This document shows, in pieces, positions 19,209 to 27,820 of a stretch of DNA of 64,000 nucleotides. Every line of letters starts with the position of its first letter. Within the stretch, counting starts at the first letter, position 1. This DNA is from Actinomyces sp. B33. Lineage in GTDB: Bacteria > Actinomycetota > Actinomycetes > Actinomycetales > Actinomycetaceae. The position numbers and the translations under genes were made by a program. The stretch spans positions 124,001 to 188,000 of the forward strand of contig NZ_JAMRYR010000003.1 of assembly GCF_028437565.1 (NCBI RefSeq), given 5' to 3'. A model generated the notes under the pieces. That model was given only the letters and a program-made list of their open reading frames with translations. It was not told where the DNA came from and ran no database searches.

Positions 19209-19879
19209 GCGCCGAGGCCGGCCCCACGGCCCCCGCCCAGAGCGAGGGCGCCGACGGGGGGCGCCGCCGCAGGATCGGCATCATGGGCGGCACCTTCGAC
19301 CCGATCCACCACGGGCATCTTGTGGCGGCCTCGGAGGTCATGGACGTGTTCGACCTCGACCAGGTCGTGTTTGTGCCTGCGTCGATGCAGCCCTTCAAGA
19401 CGGGGCGCCGGGTGACCCCCGCCGAGCACCGCTACCTGATGACCGTGGTCGCGACCGCCTCGAACCCGCGTTTCACGGTGTCGCGCATCGACATCGACCG
19501 CGCGGGGACGACGTACACGATCGACACGCTCACGGACCTGGCGGATGAGTACCCGGAGTCGGACTTCTTCTTCATCACGGGGGCGGACGCGCTCGCGCAG
19601 ATCCTCCAGTGGAAGGACTCCGACAGGCTCTTCGAGATGGCGCACTTCATCGGGGTGACCCGACCCGGCCACATCCTCACCGACCACGGGCTGCCCTCGG
19701 ACGCGGTGTCGCTGCTGGAGGTGCCGGCGATGGCGATCTCGTCGACGGACTGTCGTCGCAGGGCGGCCCAGGGGCAGCCCGTGTGGTATCTCGTGCCCGA
19801 CGGCGTCGTCCAGTACATCAAGAAATACGACCTCTACCGGGCGGCGGAGGCCGCGCCGGTGGTTGAGGAGGAGAAGTGA
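19205..19879 (+). CDS. nadD: Nicotinate-nucleotide adenylyltransferase
   Basis: NadD joins nicotinate mononucleotide and ATP to give deamido-NAD. The 224-aa protein starts at GTG 19205, overlapping proA by 4 bp. After a ~20-residue basic leader it shows the nucleotidyltransferase core [15 protein letters not shown] and the C-terminal signature [20 protein letters not shown] (ISST-x-R type). The frame is open far upstream inside proA but no start there fits the family. It is coupled to rsfS. Confidence 0.94.
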   Translation: MSAEAGPTAPAQSEGADGGRRRRIGIMGGTFDPIHHGHLVAASEVMDVFDLDQVVFVPASMQPFKTGRRVTPAEHRYLMTVVATASNPRFTVSRIDIDRAGTTYTIDTLTDLADEYPESDFFFITGADALAQILQWKDSDRLFEMAHFIGVTRPGHILTDHGLPSDAVSLLEVPAMAISSTDCRRRAAQGQPVWYLVPDGVVQYIKKYDLYRAAEAAPVVEEEK

Positions 19880-20283
19880 CCCTGCCCGCCCCCATCCGCG
19901 ACCTGGCGGTCGTCGCCGCCACGGCCGCCTCCGACAAGCTCGCGTCGTCCCCGGTGCTCGTTGACGTGTCGGGCCGGCTCGCGCTGGCCGACGCGTTCCT
20001 CGTCGTGTCGGCCCCGACGTCCAGGCAGGTCCGGGCGATCGGCGAGGAGATCATGGACCGCTTGGCCCGGGAACGGGGGGTTCGGCCCCGGAGGATCGAG
20101 GGGCGCGCCGAGGCGACGTGGATGCTCATCGATTACGGGGATCTGGTCGTCCACGTGTTCGGCGATGAGGAGCGCGAGTACTACGCGTTGGAGAAGCTGT
20201 GGGGCGATGGCCTGGCGGAGGATCTGACGGCGGAGGTGGAGCCGGGCCCCCGTCCGGCATCGGGTGCGGCGGTGATCGCGTGA
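19876..20283 (+). CDS. rsfS: Ribosomal silencing factor RsfS
   Basis: The 135-aa protein matches the RsfS/Iojap family: [38 protein letters not shown] and [10 protein letters not shown]. RsfS binds L14 on the 50S subunit and blocks subunit joining during starvation. It starts at GTG 19876 in a GTGA overlap with nadD, the usual nadD-rsfS pairing. The last ~25 residues are an unconserved tail. Confidence 0.94.
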   Translation: MTLPAPIRDLAVVAATAASDKLASSPVLVDVSGRLALADAFLVVSAPTSRQVRAIGEEIMDRLARERGVRPRRIEGRAEATWMLIDYGDLVVHVFGDEEREYYALEKLWGDGLAEDLTAEVEPGPRPASGAAVIA

Positions 20284-21002
20284 GCGCGTCGCGCATCGTC
20301 TTCGTGCGCCACGGCCAGACGGATTTCAACGTCGAGCGGCGTTTCCAGGGTGTCGTCGACCGTCCGCTCAACGAGGTCGGGCGCGGTCAGGCGCGCAGCG
20401 CGGGCGCGGTGCTGGCGTCGCGGCTGGGCCGGGAGTCGGCGCAGATCGGCGTCGGCCAGGTGACGGCGTCGGGCGGGGGCGTGCGGGTCGTGTGCTCGCC
20501 GTTGTCGCGGGCCCGTGAGACCGCTGAGATCCTCGTTGCGGCGTTCGACGAGGCGGGGGTCGCGTGCTCGCGCCCGGTGGACGACGATCGACTGATCGAA
20601 CGGGCCTACGGCGTGTTCGAGGGGCTGACGGTCGATGAGATCGTCGTCGGCCACGAGGCGGAGCTGGGGCAGTGGCGGTCGACGGGCGAGTGCGCTCTGG
20701 CGGGGATCGAGGCGTCGGACGAGGTCGGGCGGCGCGTCCACGAGGCCGCGTGCGAGGCGGCCGGGGCGTGCGAGGACGGGGAGGCGCTGGTCGTCGTGTC
20801 CCACGGCAGCGCGATCGTCAGGGGGCTGGTGACGTTCTTGGGGTTGGATCCGTTGGCGTTCGACGGGCTGCGGGGGTTGGACAACTGCCACTGGTCGGAG
20901 CTGGTTCTGGCCGGCGGCGGGGGCTCCGGCGCGTCGGGGGAGGCGAGGTGGCGCCTGGCGGCGCACAACGTCGGGCACCGCGAGGACGTCCTGGGGGCGT
21001 GA
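20280..21002 (+). CDS. Histidine phosphatase / phosphoglycerate mutase-like protein
   Basis: The 240-aa protein starts at GTG 20280, overlapping rsfS by GTGA. It has the branch-1 histidine phosphatase signature: RHGQTDFN at the N-terminus (catalytic His), SPLSRARETAEI, an acid residue region ERAYGVFEG and the second catalytic His in VVSHGSAI. Family members in this spot, next to rsfS, are usually broad phosphatases or cofactor-independent of true glycolytic mutase. The exact substrate cannot be told from sequence. It is the last gene of the proA-nadD-rsfS run. Confidence 0.85.
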   Translation: MSASRIVFVRHGQTDFNVERRFQGVVDRPLNEVGRGQARSAGAVLASRLGRESAQIGVGQVTASGGGVRVVCSPLSRARETAEILVAAFDEAGVACSRPVDDDRLIERAYGVFEGLTVDEIVVGHEAELGQWRSTGECALAGIEASDEVGRRVHEAACEAAGACEDGEALVVVSHGSAIVRGLVTFLGLDPLAFDGLRGLDNCHWSELVLAGGGGSGASGEARWRLAAHNVGHREDVLGA

Positions 21003-21253
21003 GGCGGGGGCGCCGGGTCCGGGGGCGGGTGCGTCGGTCGGGTGCCGAGACGGCCGCGTCGGGGGCGGGCGAGAGTCGGGTCGGGGGCCCCGGGGTGCTG
21101 TCCGATCGTCGTCCTGCGGTGATCTGGGGGGCGGTAAGCCCCTAGTCGTGGTGTGGCGGTGTCCTCCTCGGCGATGGGGCTTCGCGCTGCGAGTGCGGGC
21201 ATCTGGGTATCGGTGGTGGGGTCGGGTGTGGCGACCGGCATAGTCGGCTGATT
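21003..21253. other. Intergenic region without recognised gene
   Basis: About 250 bp after the phosphatase gene, very GC-rich up to 21150 and more balanced after that. Short frames here have no recognisable protein. Nothing else is visible before the tRNA promoter. Confidence 0.5.
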
Positions 21254-21282
21254 TTGCACATCGCGGATCGGACCGGTATCTT
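21254..21282 (+). promoter_or_regulatory. Sigma-70 type promoter of the tRNA-Ala gene
   Basis: TTGCAC (21254-21259) and TATCTT (21277-21282) are separated by exactly 17 bp, close to the housekeeping consensus. Transcription would begin near 21290, about 30 bp before the mature tRNA 5' end. A small CGTCC...GGACG hairpin lies in that leader. Confidence 0.75.
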
Positions 21283-21319
21283 TATCAAGTCGTCCTGAGA
21301 GGGACGATGAACTGAATAC

Positions 21320-21392
21320 GGGGCTATGGCGCAGTTGGTAGCGCGCTTCCATGGCATGGAAGAGGTCGGGGGTTCGAATCCCCCTAGCTCCA
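21320..21392 (+). tRNA. tRNA-Ala (anticodon GGC)
   Basis: The 73 nt fold into a standard cloverleaf: acceptor GGGGCTA with TAGCTCC (one G-U), D-arm GCGC with loop AGTTGGTA, anticodon stem CTTCC/GGAAG around loop ATGGCAT with anticodon GGC at positions 34-36, variable AGGTC, and T-arm GGGGG/CCCCC with loop TTCGAAT. It ends with discriminator A followed by CCG, so the CCA end is not encoded. It reads GCC and GCT codons and has its own promoter and terminator. Confidence 0.97.
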
Positions 21393-21400
21393 CCGGCGTG

Positions 21401-21446
21401 AGGTCTCGGGACATCGTGAACGGATGTCCCGAGACTTCGTTTATTT
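21401..21446 (+). terminator. Intrinsic terminator of tRNA-Ala
   Basis: A perfect 13-bp stem (21403-21415 with 21423-21435), extendable by a G-U and an A-T pair, has a 7-base loop and is followed by TTCGTTTATTT. It is one of only two hairpins in this window with a real T-rich tail. Confidence 0.9.
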
Positions 21447-21747
21447 CCCGGGTCGTCGTGGGGCTTCTGTGTGTGCTCGGGGTTTTCGCGTGCCCGGGTG
21501 AAGCCGGCGAGTCGTCCCGTATCGGCGCTCAGGGGCCTCGGTGGCATGGGTGTCCTGGGCACCGCCTAGCGGTTTCCCCGGAAAACGAAATTCTGGGCCC
21601 GTTTTTCGCAGGAAATGTTCGTTTTCGGGGGAAATCGTGGGAAGGGTGGGGCGGTGAGCGGGCTGGTGGCCGCCTCGTACGTCCCGTGTCCTGTTGCCTC
21701 TGTGCGCGGTCTTTTCGCGTGGTAGTCGATGCATGAGGTTGTCGGGC

Positions 21748-22591
21748 ATGAAGCGGTTTTTCGTTACCACCGCCGACCGCAGGCGCCTGTCCTGCGTGAG
21801 CGTGGGTGCAGCGGACACGCTTGTTCTTTTCGAGGCCGGGCTCGGCATGGGGGCGCGCTACTGGGGGCCGGTCACGCGGATGCTCGCTGAGGACTACCAG
21901 TGTGTGTCCTACGACCGGTCCGGATTCGGGAGCAGCGATCCCGATCCGCAGCCTCGCACTCTCGACCGGCTCGCCGACGACCTCATGACGGTGGTCGGTC
22001 GTATCCCTCACCGCGTCCTCATTCTCGTCGGGCACAGCTGGGGAGGTCCGATCATTCGTGCGGCTTGCGCCCGCCCCGGGTATTCCGACCGCATAGCGGG
22101 GCTCGTCCTGGTCGACCCCAGTGATGAGACCCTGACCGACGAGTACGCGGCGTGGCAGCTCGCCCTCATGCGGCCCCTGACGGTCCTTGCCGCCCGGGTG
22201 AAGCTGCTCGGCAGGTCGGTCGACCCCCTTGTGCGGGGCCTGCCCGATGACGACCGACGAGTGCTTCTCGCCTCGTGCACCACGGTGTCGGCGGCGCGAG
22301 AGGTCTCTTCGGAGCTGAAAGAATTCTTGCCTGAACTACGACGCCTCGACGGCGTGGAGCCCCACGTGCCCACGGTGCTCATCAGCGGGGCCACGACCGA
22401 CCGGGGGGGAAGAGAAGCGATCGCTGCGCGACCGCATCCACCGGGCGCATCGGATGAGCGCGCGACGGTGGGGCGCAACGTTCATTGCGGCTGCGGAATC
22501 GGGCCATCGTGTTCCCGTCACGGAACCGGGGCTCATCGCGAATGCGGTGCGTGAACTGGCCCGGACGATCGACGGCGGACCGCGGCCCTGA
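21748..22591 (+). pseudogene. Alpha/beta hydrolase, frameshifted at a G7 run
   Basis: The first ~220 codons encode an alpha/beta hydrolase: oxyanion region EAGLGMGARYW, YDRSGFGSSD and the nucleophile elbow GHSWGG (S97), then DPSDET. After SGATTD the frame passes through seven G at 22403-22409 and continues as unrelated sequence to a stop at 22554. Moving by one base at the run restores a typical ending, with ESGHRVPVTEPG supplying the catalytic His and VRELARTIDGG at the C-terminus, to a stop at 22589-22591. One G too many therefore separates Ser from His. It could be a true mutation, phase-variable slippage or an assembly error. Start ATG 21748 is the best fit; ATG 21733 is in frame. The gene stands alone after the tRNA terminator, with lower GC than its neighbours. 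Confidence 0.8.
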
Positions 22592-23189
22592 GCCCCCGAG
22601 CCTCGAACGGCCTCACGCACGACGACGGCCGGGCAGCTCACCTGCGACGAACTGAGTTTCCATAGAATTCCCCGGGGTTGAGCACACGATGATTGTTTGC
22701 GCCGACAATGGTGCTGACCATGAATAAAGCGCCGATGGCTTCGACGCGATCACCAAGTCGCTTCAGCGCGCCTTCCCGGTTGGAGAATATGTCGGCTCGG
22801 TCGAGTCGCAGCTGAACGGATCGGGCATCTGGTTGACGACAACCGGTGGAGCAGTCGTTGTCGTTGTGACTTCGACGAATGTGTGTGTCGCTTCCGCGTG
22901 ACCTCCTCATCGTGCGGGGCGCGGGCGACGATGGCGGCCAGGACGGGGCGTCGACAGTTCGCTCGTCCGGTGAGAGGGGATAGGCGCGCGACGCGGCCCG
23001 TCAGGTGGAGGTGGAAGGCGGTCGTCGAGGGCGCGGCCGGGCGAGCCGGGGATATGGGATCAGAACGGATGCGCCCAGGGTTGGTGTCCGGCGAACCCGC
23101 GGTTCTCGCCAGTGAAGTCGGCGCGGTCGCCGCGGGAACAAAGCCGTTCGCGAGGCCGCTGATGCGCTGGTCGTGCAACGGGGGACCAA
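22592..23189. other. Long non-coding stretch with degraded reading frames
   Basis: Between the broken hydrolase and the sialidase operator no intact gene is convincing. Its base composition (about 22640-22900) is lower in GC than the flanks, which fits old acquired DNA. It contains one plausible remnant frame (22689-22901). From 22920 to 23180 the DNA is GC-rich again and its open frames look like chance. Confidence 0.5.
22689..22901 (+). pseudogene. Possible remnant of a ~70-residue protein with an internal stop
   Basis: From ATG 22689 the frame reads MIVCADNGADHE, hits TAA at 22725-22727 and then continues as a protein-like sequence (AITKSLQRAFPVGEYVGSVE, then SQLNGSGIWLTT and a Val-rich end) to TGA at 22899-22901. 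No start codon lies just after the TAA. The composition looks like real protein but I do not recognise the family, and a minus-strand frame also covers the same DNA. Low confidence. Confidence 0.3.
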
Positions 23190-23230
23190 GTTGTCAGACA
23201 ACTGATCTATTCTTTGGTACTGCGGTACTG
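23190..23230 (+). promoter_or_regulatory. Candidate GntR-type operator and repeat upstream of sialidase
   Basis: GTTGTCAGACAAC (23190-23202) is a perfect 6-1-6 palindrome matching the FadR/NanR-type GntR pattern TNGTNNNACNA. It is followed by two direct copies of GGTACTG (23216-23222 and 23224-23230). Both lie within 65 bp of the sialidase start, and an AT-rich TATTCT (23208-23213) between them could be the -10. Inferred: induction by sialic acid or an amino sugar through a GntR regulator encoded elsewhere. Confidence 0.5.
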
Positions 23231-23253
23231 AAGATCAACGAAGGAGTTATCTG

Positions 23254-25992
23254 ATGAAAAATCGCGTCCGATGCTGGACAGCCGGCATCGCCGCCTCACT
23301 GCTCATCGTCTCGGGCCTGGCGACGCCGCCGGCCCCGGCGGTCGCCGACGACGCGGGAGCCCCTTCCTCGCGAGGGGCCGACCAGCCCACGGTCAGCGTC
23401 GACGAGAAGACGATGACCGACCGGCACGCCCTCGCCGAACGCGTCGACGGAAAGGTCTACTACCGTATTCCGTCGATCACGGCCACGCCGAAAGGCGACC
23501 TCATCGTCGCATTCGACGAGCGCCCCCTCAGCGCCAACGACCCGGGCAAGCGGGCCACCGAGGGATTCAACGGCGAGGACTGGTTCCTCGGGATGAAGGA
23601 GCGCGGAATCGCCACGTGGAAGAACGGCGAGGACTCGCCCAACCCCAATTCGATCAAGCAATGGCGCTCCACCGACGGCGGTCGCAACTGGACCGACGAC
23701 GGCTACATCTGCCGAGGGAACCCCGTCGGCGACTGGTCGCAGATCGCGGGATGCTCCGACCCGTCCTACGTCGTCGACTGGGAAACGGGCAACATCTTCA
23801 ACTTCCACGTCCTCTCCTACGAAGCCGGGCTCCAAGAATCCCAGCCGGGCAACGACGAGACCAGCCGGAACGTCATCCAGGCCCACGTGGCGAAATCGAC
23901 CGATGACGGTCGCACCTGGACGACGAAGACCATCACGGCGACAGTGACCCCCGACCCCCGGGTCGCCTGGCGATTCGCGGCCTCGGGCCAGGGCATCCAG
24001 ATCCGCCACGGAAAGCACGCCGGACGACTCGTCCAACAATTCACCCGCACCTACAAGCACGGAGGAGCCCAGGAGGCGTTCTCGCTGTACTCCGACGACG
24101 GCGGCGACACCTGGACTCCCGGCGCCCCCATCGGTACCGAGATGGACGAGAACAAAGTCGTCGAGCGCTCCGACGGATCGCTGCTGATGAGCTCGCGCGA
24201 CCGCACGGGGAACAACCGCGTGCGGTGGCAGGCCGAATCCTTCGACGGCGGCGCGACCTGGACCAACGTCCGCGCGGCGGCCGACATCGTCGACGGCAAG
24301 ACCAACGGCCAGCCGATCCGAGCCTTCCCCAACGCCGCCCCCGACGACCCGCGCGCGAAGATCCTCCTGTTCGCCAACGCCCAGACCCTCGTCCCGACGA
24401 ACAACCGCCACAAGGGCACCATCTGGATGTCGTGCGACGACGGGCAGACCTGGCCGATCTCCAAAGTGTTCAACACGGATTCGACCGGCTACGCGACGAT
24501 CGCCGTCCAACCCGACGGGCGCATCGGCCTCGTCACCGAGGACGGGAGCGGCAACACCAAGGAACTCGGGATCTACTACCGCTCCTTCGGACTGGGGTGG
24601 CTCGGCTCCTCGTGCGCGTCGATGCGCGCCGACGACGTGACCGTGAAGGGGGTCCCGGGGAGCGCCGTCATCACGGCGAGCGTCGACGCGCTCGGCGCGG
24701 ACCCGACCGGCACGGTCACCGTGGAGAACCTCCCGGCCGGTTGGACAGCCGCCCCCGGCGAGGTGAGCGAGCAGAACGCCGGCGCCGTCACGATCCCCGT
24801 CGAGCTCTCCCGGGAGGCCAACGACGGCGTCTACGACCTCTCCCTGCGCTACACGAGCAAGGCCGGCGCGGTCGCCGGCGCCTCGATCCGCGTCACCGTC
24901 GAGGACGAATCGCGACTGGCCGCAGAGCACATCGCCTCCGTATGGGCGAACTCGGAGGACGCCGTCGAGGACAAGCCCATCGGGAACGCCTTCGACTCCG
25001 ATCCGGCGACCTTCTGGCACTCCCAGTGGAAGAACAAGCCCGCATCCATTGAGAACAACCACGAGATCGTCATCACCTTGGACCAGCCCCACGACCTGAC
25101 GAAGGTCACGTATCTGGCCCCGCAGCGCGATCTGGCCAACGGCGCGTTCAAGACGTACGAGGTGCTCGTCGCTCCTCTGGCCGACGGCGCCCGGTGCGCG
25201 GATGCCTCGTCGTGGACGACGGCCGGGTCGGGGACTTTGCCCTACGACCGACAGAACTACCTGCCGATGCTGCTGGAACCGCAGGCCGCCTCGGGCGTTC
25301 GCTGCGTGAAGATCCATGTGACGGGTGAGCAGACCGCGGGAACGAATGCCGCTGCGGCCGAGATCCGACTGTATGGAGAGCCCACGGGCGAGCCGGCGGC
25401 CCCGCTGGAGCCGGCGATCGTCTCGCGCGGGCACGTGTTCGTCGACTCGTCGCGGGTCGAGGCCGGGTCGACGGCGACATTCACCGGCTCCGGCTTCGCC
25501 GCGCACGAGCGCATCACGATCATGCGCAGCGCGGTCGAGCCCAAGGGAGATGCTCCCGGCGGAGCCCGGGGTCTCGGGGCCGCGGAGGAGATCGTCGAAT
25601 TCGAGGGCGAGGCCGACGACGAGGGCGCGCTGACCTATGCGTGGAGGGTCGACGAGAACGAGGAGCCCGGTGTCCACAGCGTTCGTTTCGTCGGCTCGTA
25701 CTCGAGCGCGCAGGCCGACGTGACGGTCGTCCGCGCCGTTGCGCTGACCCCGCTTCAGCCGGCCGAGCCGGTGGGGCCGGGGACCGCGCCGATGGCTCCG
25801 GACTCGACGACGCAGGACGTGGGGACGAATCCACGGACTCGCGACGAATCGACTGCCCAGGCCTCGTCCTCGACGGGGAAGACGAAGCGGTCCCTGGCTC
25901 ATACGGGCGCCTCGGTCGATCCGGGCCTCGCCCTGGCGGCGATCCTCCTCCCGGTCGGATCCGGCGTCGTCCTGCGGCGCCGACGGGCCTGA
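23254..25992 (+). CDS. nanH: Secreted, cell-wall-anchored sialidase (GH33)
   Basis: The 912-aa sialidase starts at ATG 23254, 7 bp after AAGGAG. A signal peptide (1-32, cleavage after AVA) leads to the GH33 propeller with YYRIPSITATP (Arg of the RIP motif at residue 71) and five Asp-boxes of the SxDxGxTW type (STDGGRNW, STDDGRTW, SDDGGDTW, SFDGGATW, SCDDGQTW). After the propeller come a NEW3-like beta domain (about 465-555), an F5/8-type C domain (about 560-705), a final beta-sandwich module (about 720-830) like that of the fucosidase, and the anchor LAHTG (25894-25908) with hydrophobic helix and RRRRA tail. It releases terminal sialic acids from host glycans at the cell surface. It appears to be a single-gene unit. 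Confidence 0.93.
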   Translation: MKNRVRCWTAGIAASLLIVSGLATPPAPAVADDAGAPSSRGADQPTVSVDEKTMTDRHALAERVDGKVYYRIPSITATPKGDLIVAFDERPLSANDPGKRATEGFNGEDWFLGMKERGIATWKNGEDSPNPNSIKQWRSTDGGRNWTDDGYICRGNPVGDWSQIAGCSDPSYVVDWETGNIFNFHVLSYEAGLQESQPGNDETSRNVIQAHVAKSTDDGRTWTTKTITATVTPDPRVAWRFAASGQGIQIRHGKHAGRLVQQFTRTYKHGGAQEAFSLYSDDGGDTWTPGAPIGTEMDENKVVERSDGSLLMSSRDRTGNNRVRWQAESFDGGATWTNVRAAADIVDGKTNGQPIRAFPNAAPDDPRAKILLFANAQTLVPTNNRHKGTIWMSCDDGQTWPISKVFNTDSTGYATIAVQPDGRIGLVTEDGSGNTKELGIYYRSFGLGWLGSSCASMRADDVTVKGVPGSAVITASVDALGADPTGTVTVENLPAGWTAAPGEVSEQNAGAVTIPVELSREANDGVYDLSLRYTSKAGAVAGASIRVTVEDESRLAAEHIASVWANSEDAVEDKPIGNAFDSDPATFWHSQWKNKPASIENNHEIVITLDQPHDLTKVTYLAPQRDLANGAFKTYEVLVAPLADGARCADASSWTTAGSGTLPYDRQNYLPMLLEPQAASGVRCVKIHVTGEQTAGTNAAAAEIRLYGEPTGEPAAPLEPAIVSRGHVFVDSSRVEAGSTATFTGSGFAAHERITIMRSAVEPKGDAPGGARGLGAAEEIVEFEGEADDEGALTYAWRVDENEEPGVHSVRFVGSYSSAQADVTVVRAVALTPLQPAEPVGPGTAPMAPDSTTQDVGTNPRTRDESTAQASSSTGKTKRSLAHTGASVDPGLALAAILLPVGSGVVLRRRRA

Positions 25993-26329
25993 CGAGCGGA
26001 CGAGCGCGCCGCTAGGCACGAGGACAGGGGCGGCATCCAGTTCACCGGGTGCCGCCCCGCCCATGGCGATCATCCACGACCCCCGAGCGGGCCCGCCGGG
26101 GCGAATGCGTCGAGAGCCGACGGGGGCCTCAGTGGGTGTTCTATCCCCTCCGACCCCTGGCGCCCCATCCGTCCGGCTCTCCGTCGAGGCCGAACCGAGC
26201 AAAATACCGCTGATCGGATCGATTCCGACAGCGCGCTCGCGGGAGACGCTCTACTCGGATCGCCCTCAGGGACCCGAGCCCCCTTGTCGGCGTGCCCGCG
26301 AATGGGGAGGAAGACCCGGGGGCGAAGAG
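25993..26329. other. Intergenic region after sialidase, with terminator-like hairpin
   Basis: A 12-bp stem with one G-U pair (26027-26038 with 26047-26058) sits 35 bp after the sialidase stop and probably ends its message; no T-tract follows. The rest, up to the hairpin at 26329, shows no gene I can support. Confidence 0.55.
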
Positions 26330-26358
26330 GTGGGCCCGGCCAATCGGCCGGGCCCACC
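26329..26358. terminator. Hairpin downstream of the NCS1 permease gene
   Basis: A perfect 13-bp inverted repeat (26329-26341 with 26346-26358) has a 4-base AATC loop and lies 28 bp beyond the permease stop on the minus strand. It faces the convergent sialidase transcript as well. No T-tract. Confidence 0.65.
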
Positions 26359-26385
26359 GTCATGGCTCCGCGGGGAGCAGCGGCC

Positions 26386-27795
26386 TCAGGCGGCCGGGGA
26401 CATGTAGCCCTCGGTGACGACCGGCTTCTGCTCGGGGCGCCCCTCCATGAGCTTCGACAGCGCCAGGTGCAGGACGAAGGTGAGGATCAGGGCCCCCAGT
26501 CCCGCCGGGAAATCTCCCGGCAACGGCAACCGGTACTGGAAGGCGATGCCCGCGATCGCGCCGACGACGAACGAGATGACCGCGGGCCAACGCACCGCCG
26601 GCAGCCTCGTCGGATCGGCCGTCGCGTACTCGCCGGGGCGCACGACGTAGAAGTCCGCGAGGATCGGACCGGCGAGCGGGACGAACGCCGCCCCCAGGAT
26701 CGTGATGAAATCGCCGAAGAACAGGGAGTAGAAGCCGAGCGCGCCCAGGACGGTGCCGAGCGCGCCCACCACGATGACGATCCGGCCGCGGCGCAGCCTC
26801 CAGCCGACCGCCTCGGCCGCCGGCCCCAGGTACAGGGCGTTGCAGTACAGCTCCGACATGTTCGTCGTCCACAGGGCGATGACCCACAGGGCCACGCCCA
26901 GAACCGTCAGGACCAGTCCGTTGTCGACCATCCACGAGATGAAGTTCGAATCGCCCGTCGCGATCGAGCCCGTGTAGCCGATGAGGTTGAGCAGCGGGTT
27001 GGTCAGGATGAAGCAGGCGCCCGCCCCGATGAGGACGTGCGTCGAGCGCTTCGCGTACCGGAAGATGTCGACGCCCATGATGACGCCCGCGATCCACGCG
27101 CCGATGATCACCGTGATCGCCGACCCCAGAGACAGGCCCGCCCGGGTCCCGGCCTCGTCGAGGACCCGGCCGAAGCCGCCGAACTCGCCGACCATGAGGA
27201 CGGCGACGACGACGGCGACGACGAGGACGAAGGGGGCCGCGGCCGCCGAGATCTTCTCGATCGCCGAGATGCCCTTCCACGCCGACCACGTGAACACCGC
27301 GCCCCAGAACAGGCACAGGAGGACGTACTCCAGCGTCAGCCCGTTGACGACCGTGATCCCCGTCAGGTCGCCGACGGCGACGTCGAAGATGTCGCCGACC
27401 ATGCCGACGATCGACGCGAACCAGCCCAGCGTCAGCATCGCCATGATGAGCATCGGCAGGACGATGCCCGTGCGCCCGTAGGAGAATCGGGAGATCAACG
27501 ACAGGTTGAGGCCCGTGCGCATCGCCGCGTACCCCAGGGCGAAAGTCAGGGCCAGGAGGATCCCCTCGCCCAGGAGGATCGCCGCGACCGCCTGCCCGAA
27601 GGGCATGCCGGCGGCCCCTCCCTGCCCGGCGAGCTGCCCGCCGACGATCAAGCCGGTCGGCACGTAGCCGAAGCCCACCCAGATGGCGAACATCGACCAC
27701 CATGAGCGCCTGGCGGCGCGCGGCACCGGTTCGAGCATGTACTCCTCGTGGTCCTCCGCGACCGGGGCGGGGGAGTCGATGGGGGAATGACTCAT
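26386..27795 (-). CDS. NCS1 family purine/cytosine permease
   Basis: The 469-aa protein has about twelve hydrophobic helices and the NCS1 pattern (FAIWVGFGYVPTGLIVGGQL in helix 1, DIFRYAKRSTH, NLIGYTGSIATGD). It most resembles CodB-type nucleobase:cation symporters, so cytosine, purine or allantoin-like compounds are the likely cargo; specificity cannot be read off. The start at 27795 has GGAAGGAAC upstream. The gene follows the asparaginase-like gene by 25 bp on the same strand and is likely co-transcribed. With the PuuE-like gene across the divergent promoter it suggests uptake and breakdown of a nitrogen heterocycle. Confidence 0.85.
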   Translation of the reverse strand: MSHSPIDSPAPVAEDHEEYMLEPVPRAARRSWWSMFAIWVGFGYVPTGLIVGGQLAGQGGAAGMPFGQAVAAILLGEGILLALTFALGYAAMRTGLNLSLISRFSYGRTGIVLPMLIMAMLTLGWFASIVGMVGDIFDVAVGDLTGITVVNGLTLEYVLLCLFWGAVFTWSAWKGISAIEKISAAAAPFVLVVAVVVAVLMVGEFGGFGRVLDEAGTRAGLSLGSAITVIIGAWIAGVIMGVDIFRYAKRSTHVLIGAGACFILTNPLLNLIGYTGSIATGDSNFISWMVDNGLVLTVLGVALWVIALWTTNMSELYCNALYLGPAAEAVGWRLRRGRIVIVVGALGTVLGALGFYSLFFGDFITILGAAFVPLAGPILADFYVVRPGEYATADPTRLPAVRWPAVISFVVGAIAGIAFQYRLPLPGDFPAGLGALILTFVLHLALSKLMEGRPEQKPVVTEGYMSPAA

Positions 27796-27820
27796 AGGGG
27801 TTCCTTCCAGTGTGATGGGA

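Noticed and set aside
22403-22409. Programmed frameshifting at the G7 run of the hydrolase
   Set aside because: No classical slippery heptamer, stimulatory structure or known family precedent; mutation, slippage or sequencing error is simpler.
22883-23254. 123-codon plus-strand frame just before the sialidase
   Set aside because: Arg-rich, no recognisable motif; it runs through the likely sialidase promoter and operator to the sialidase start.
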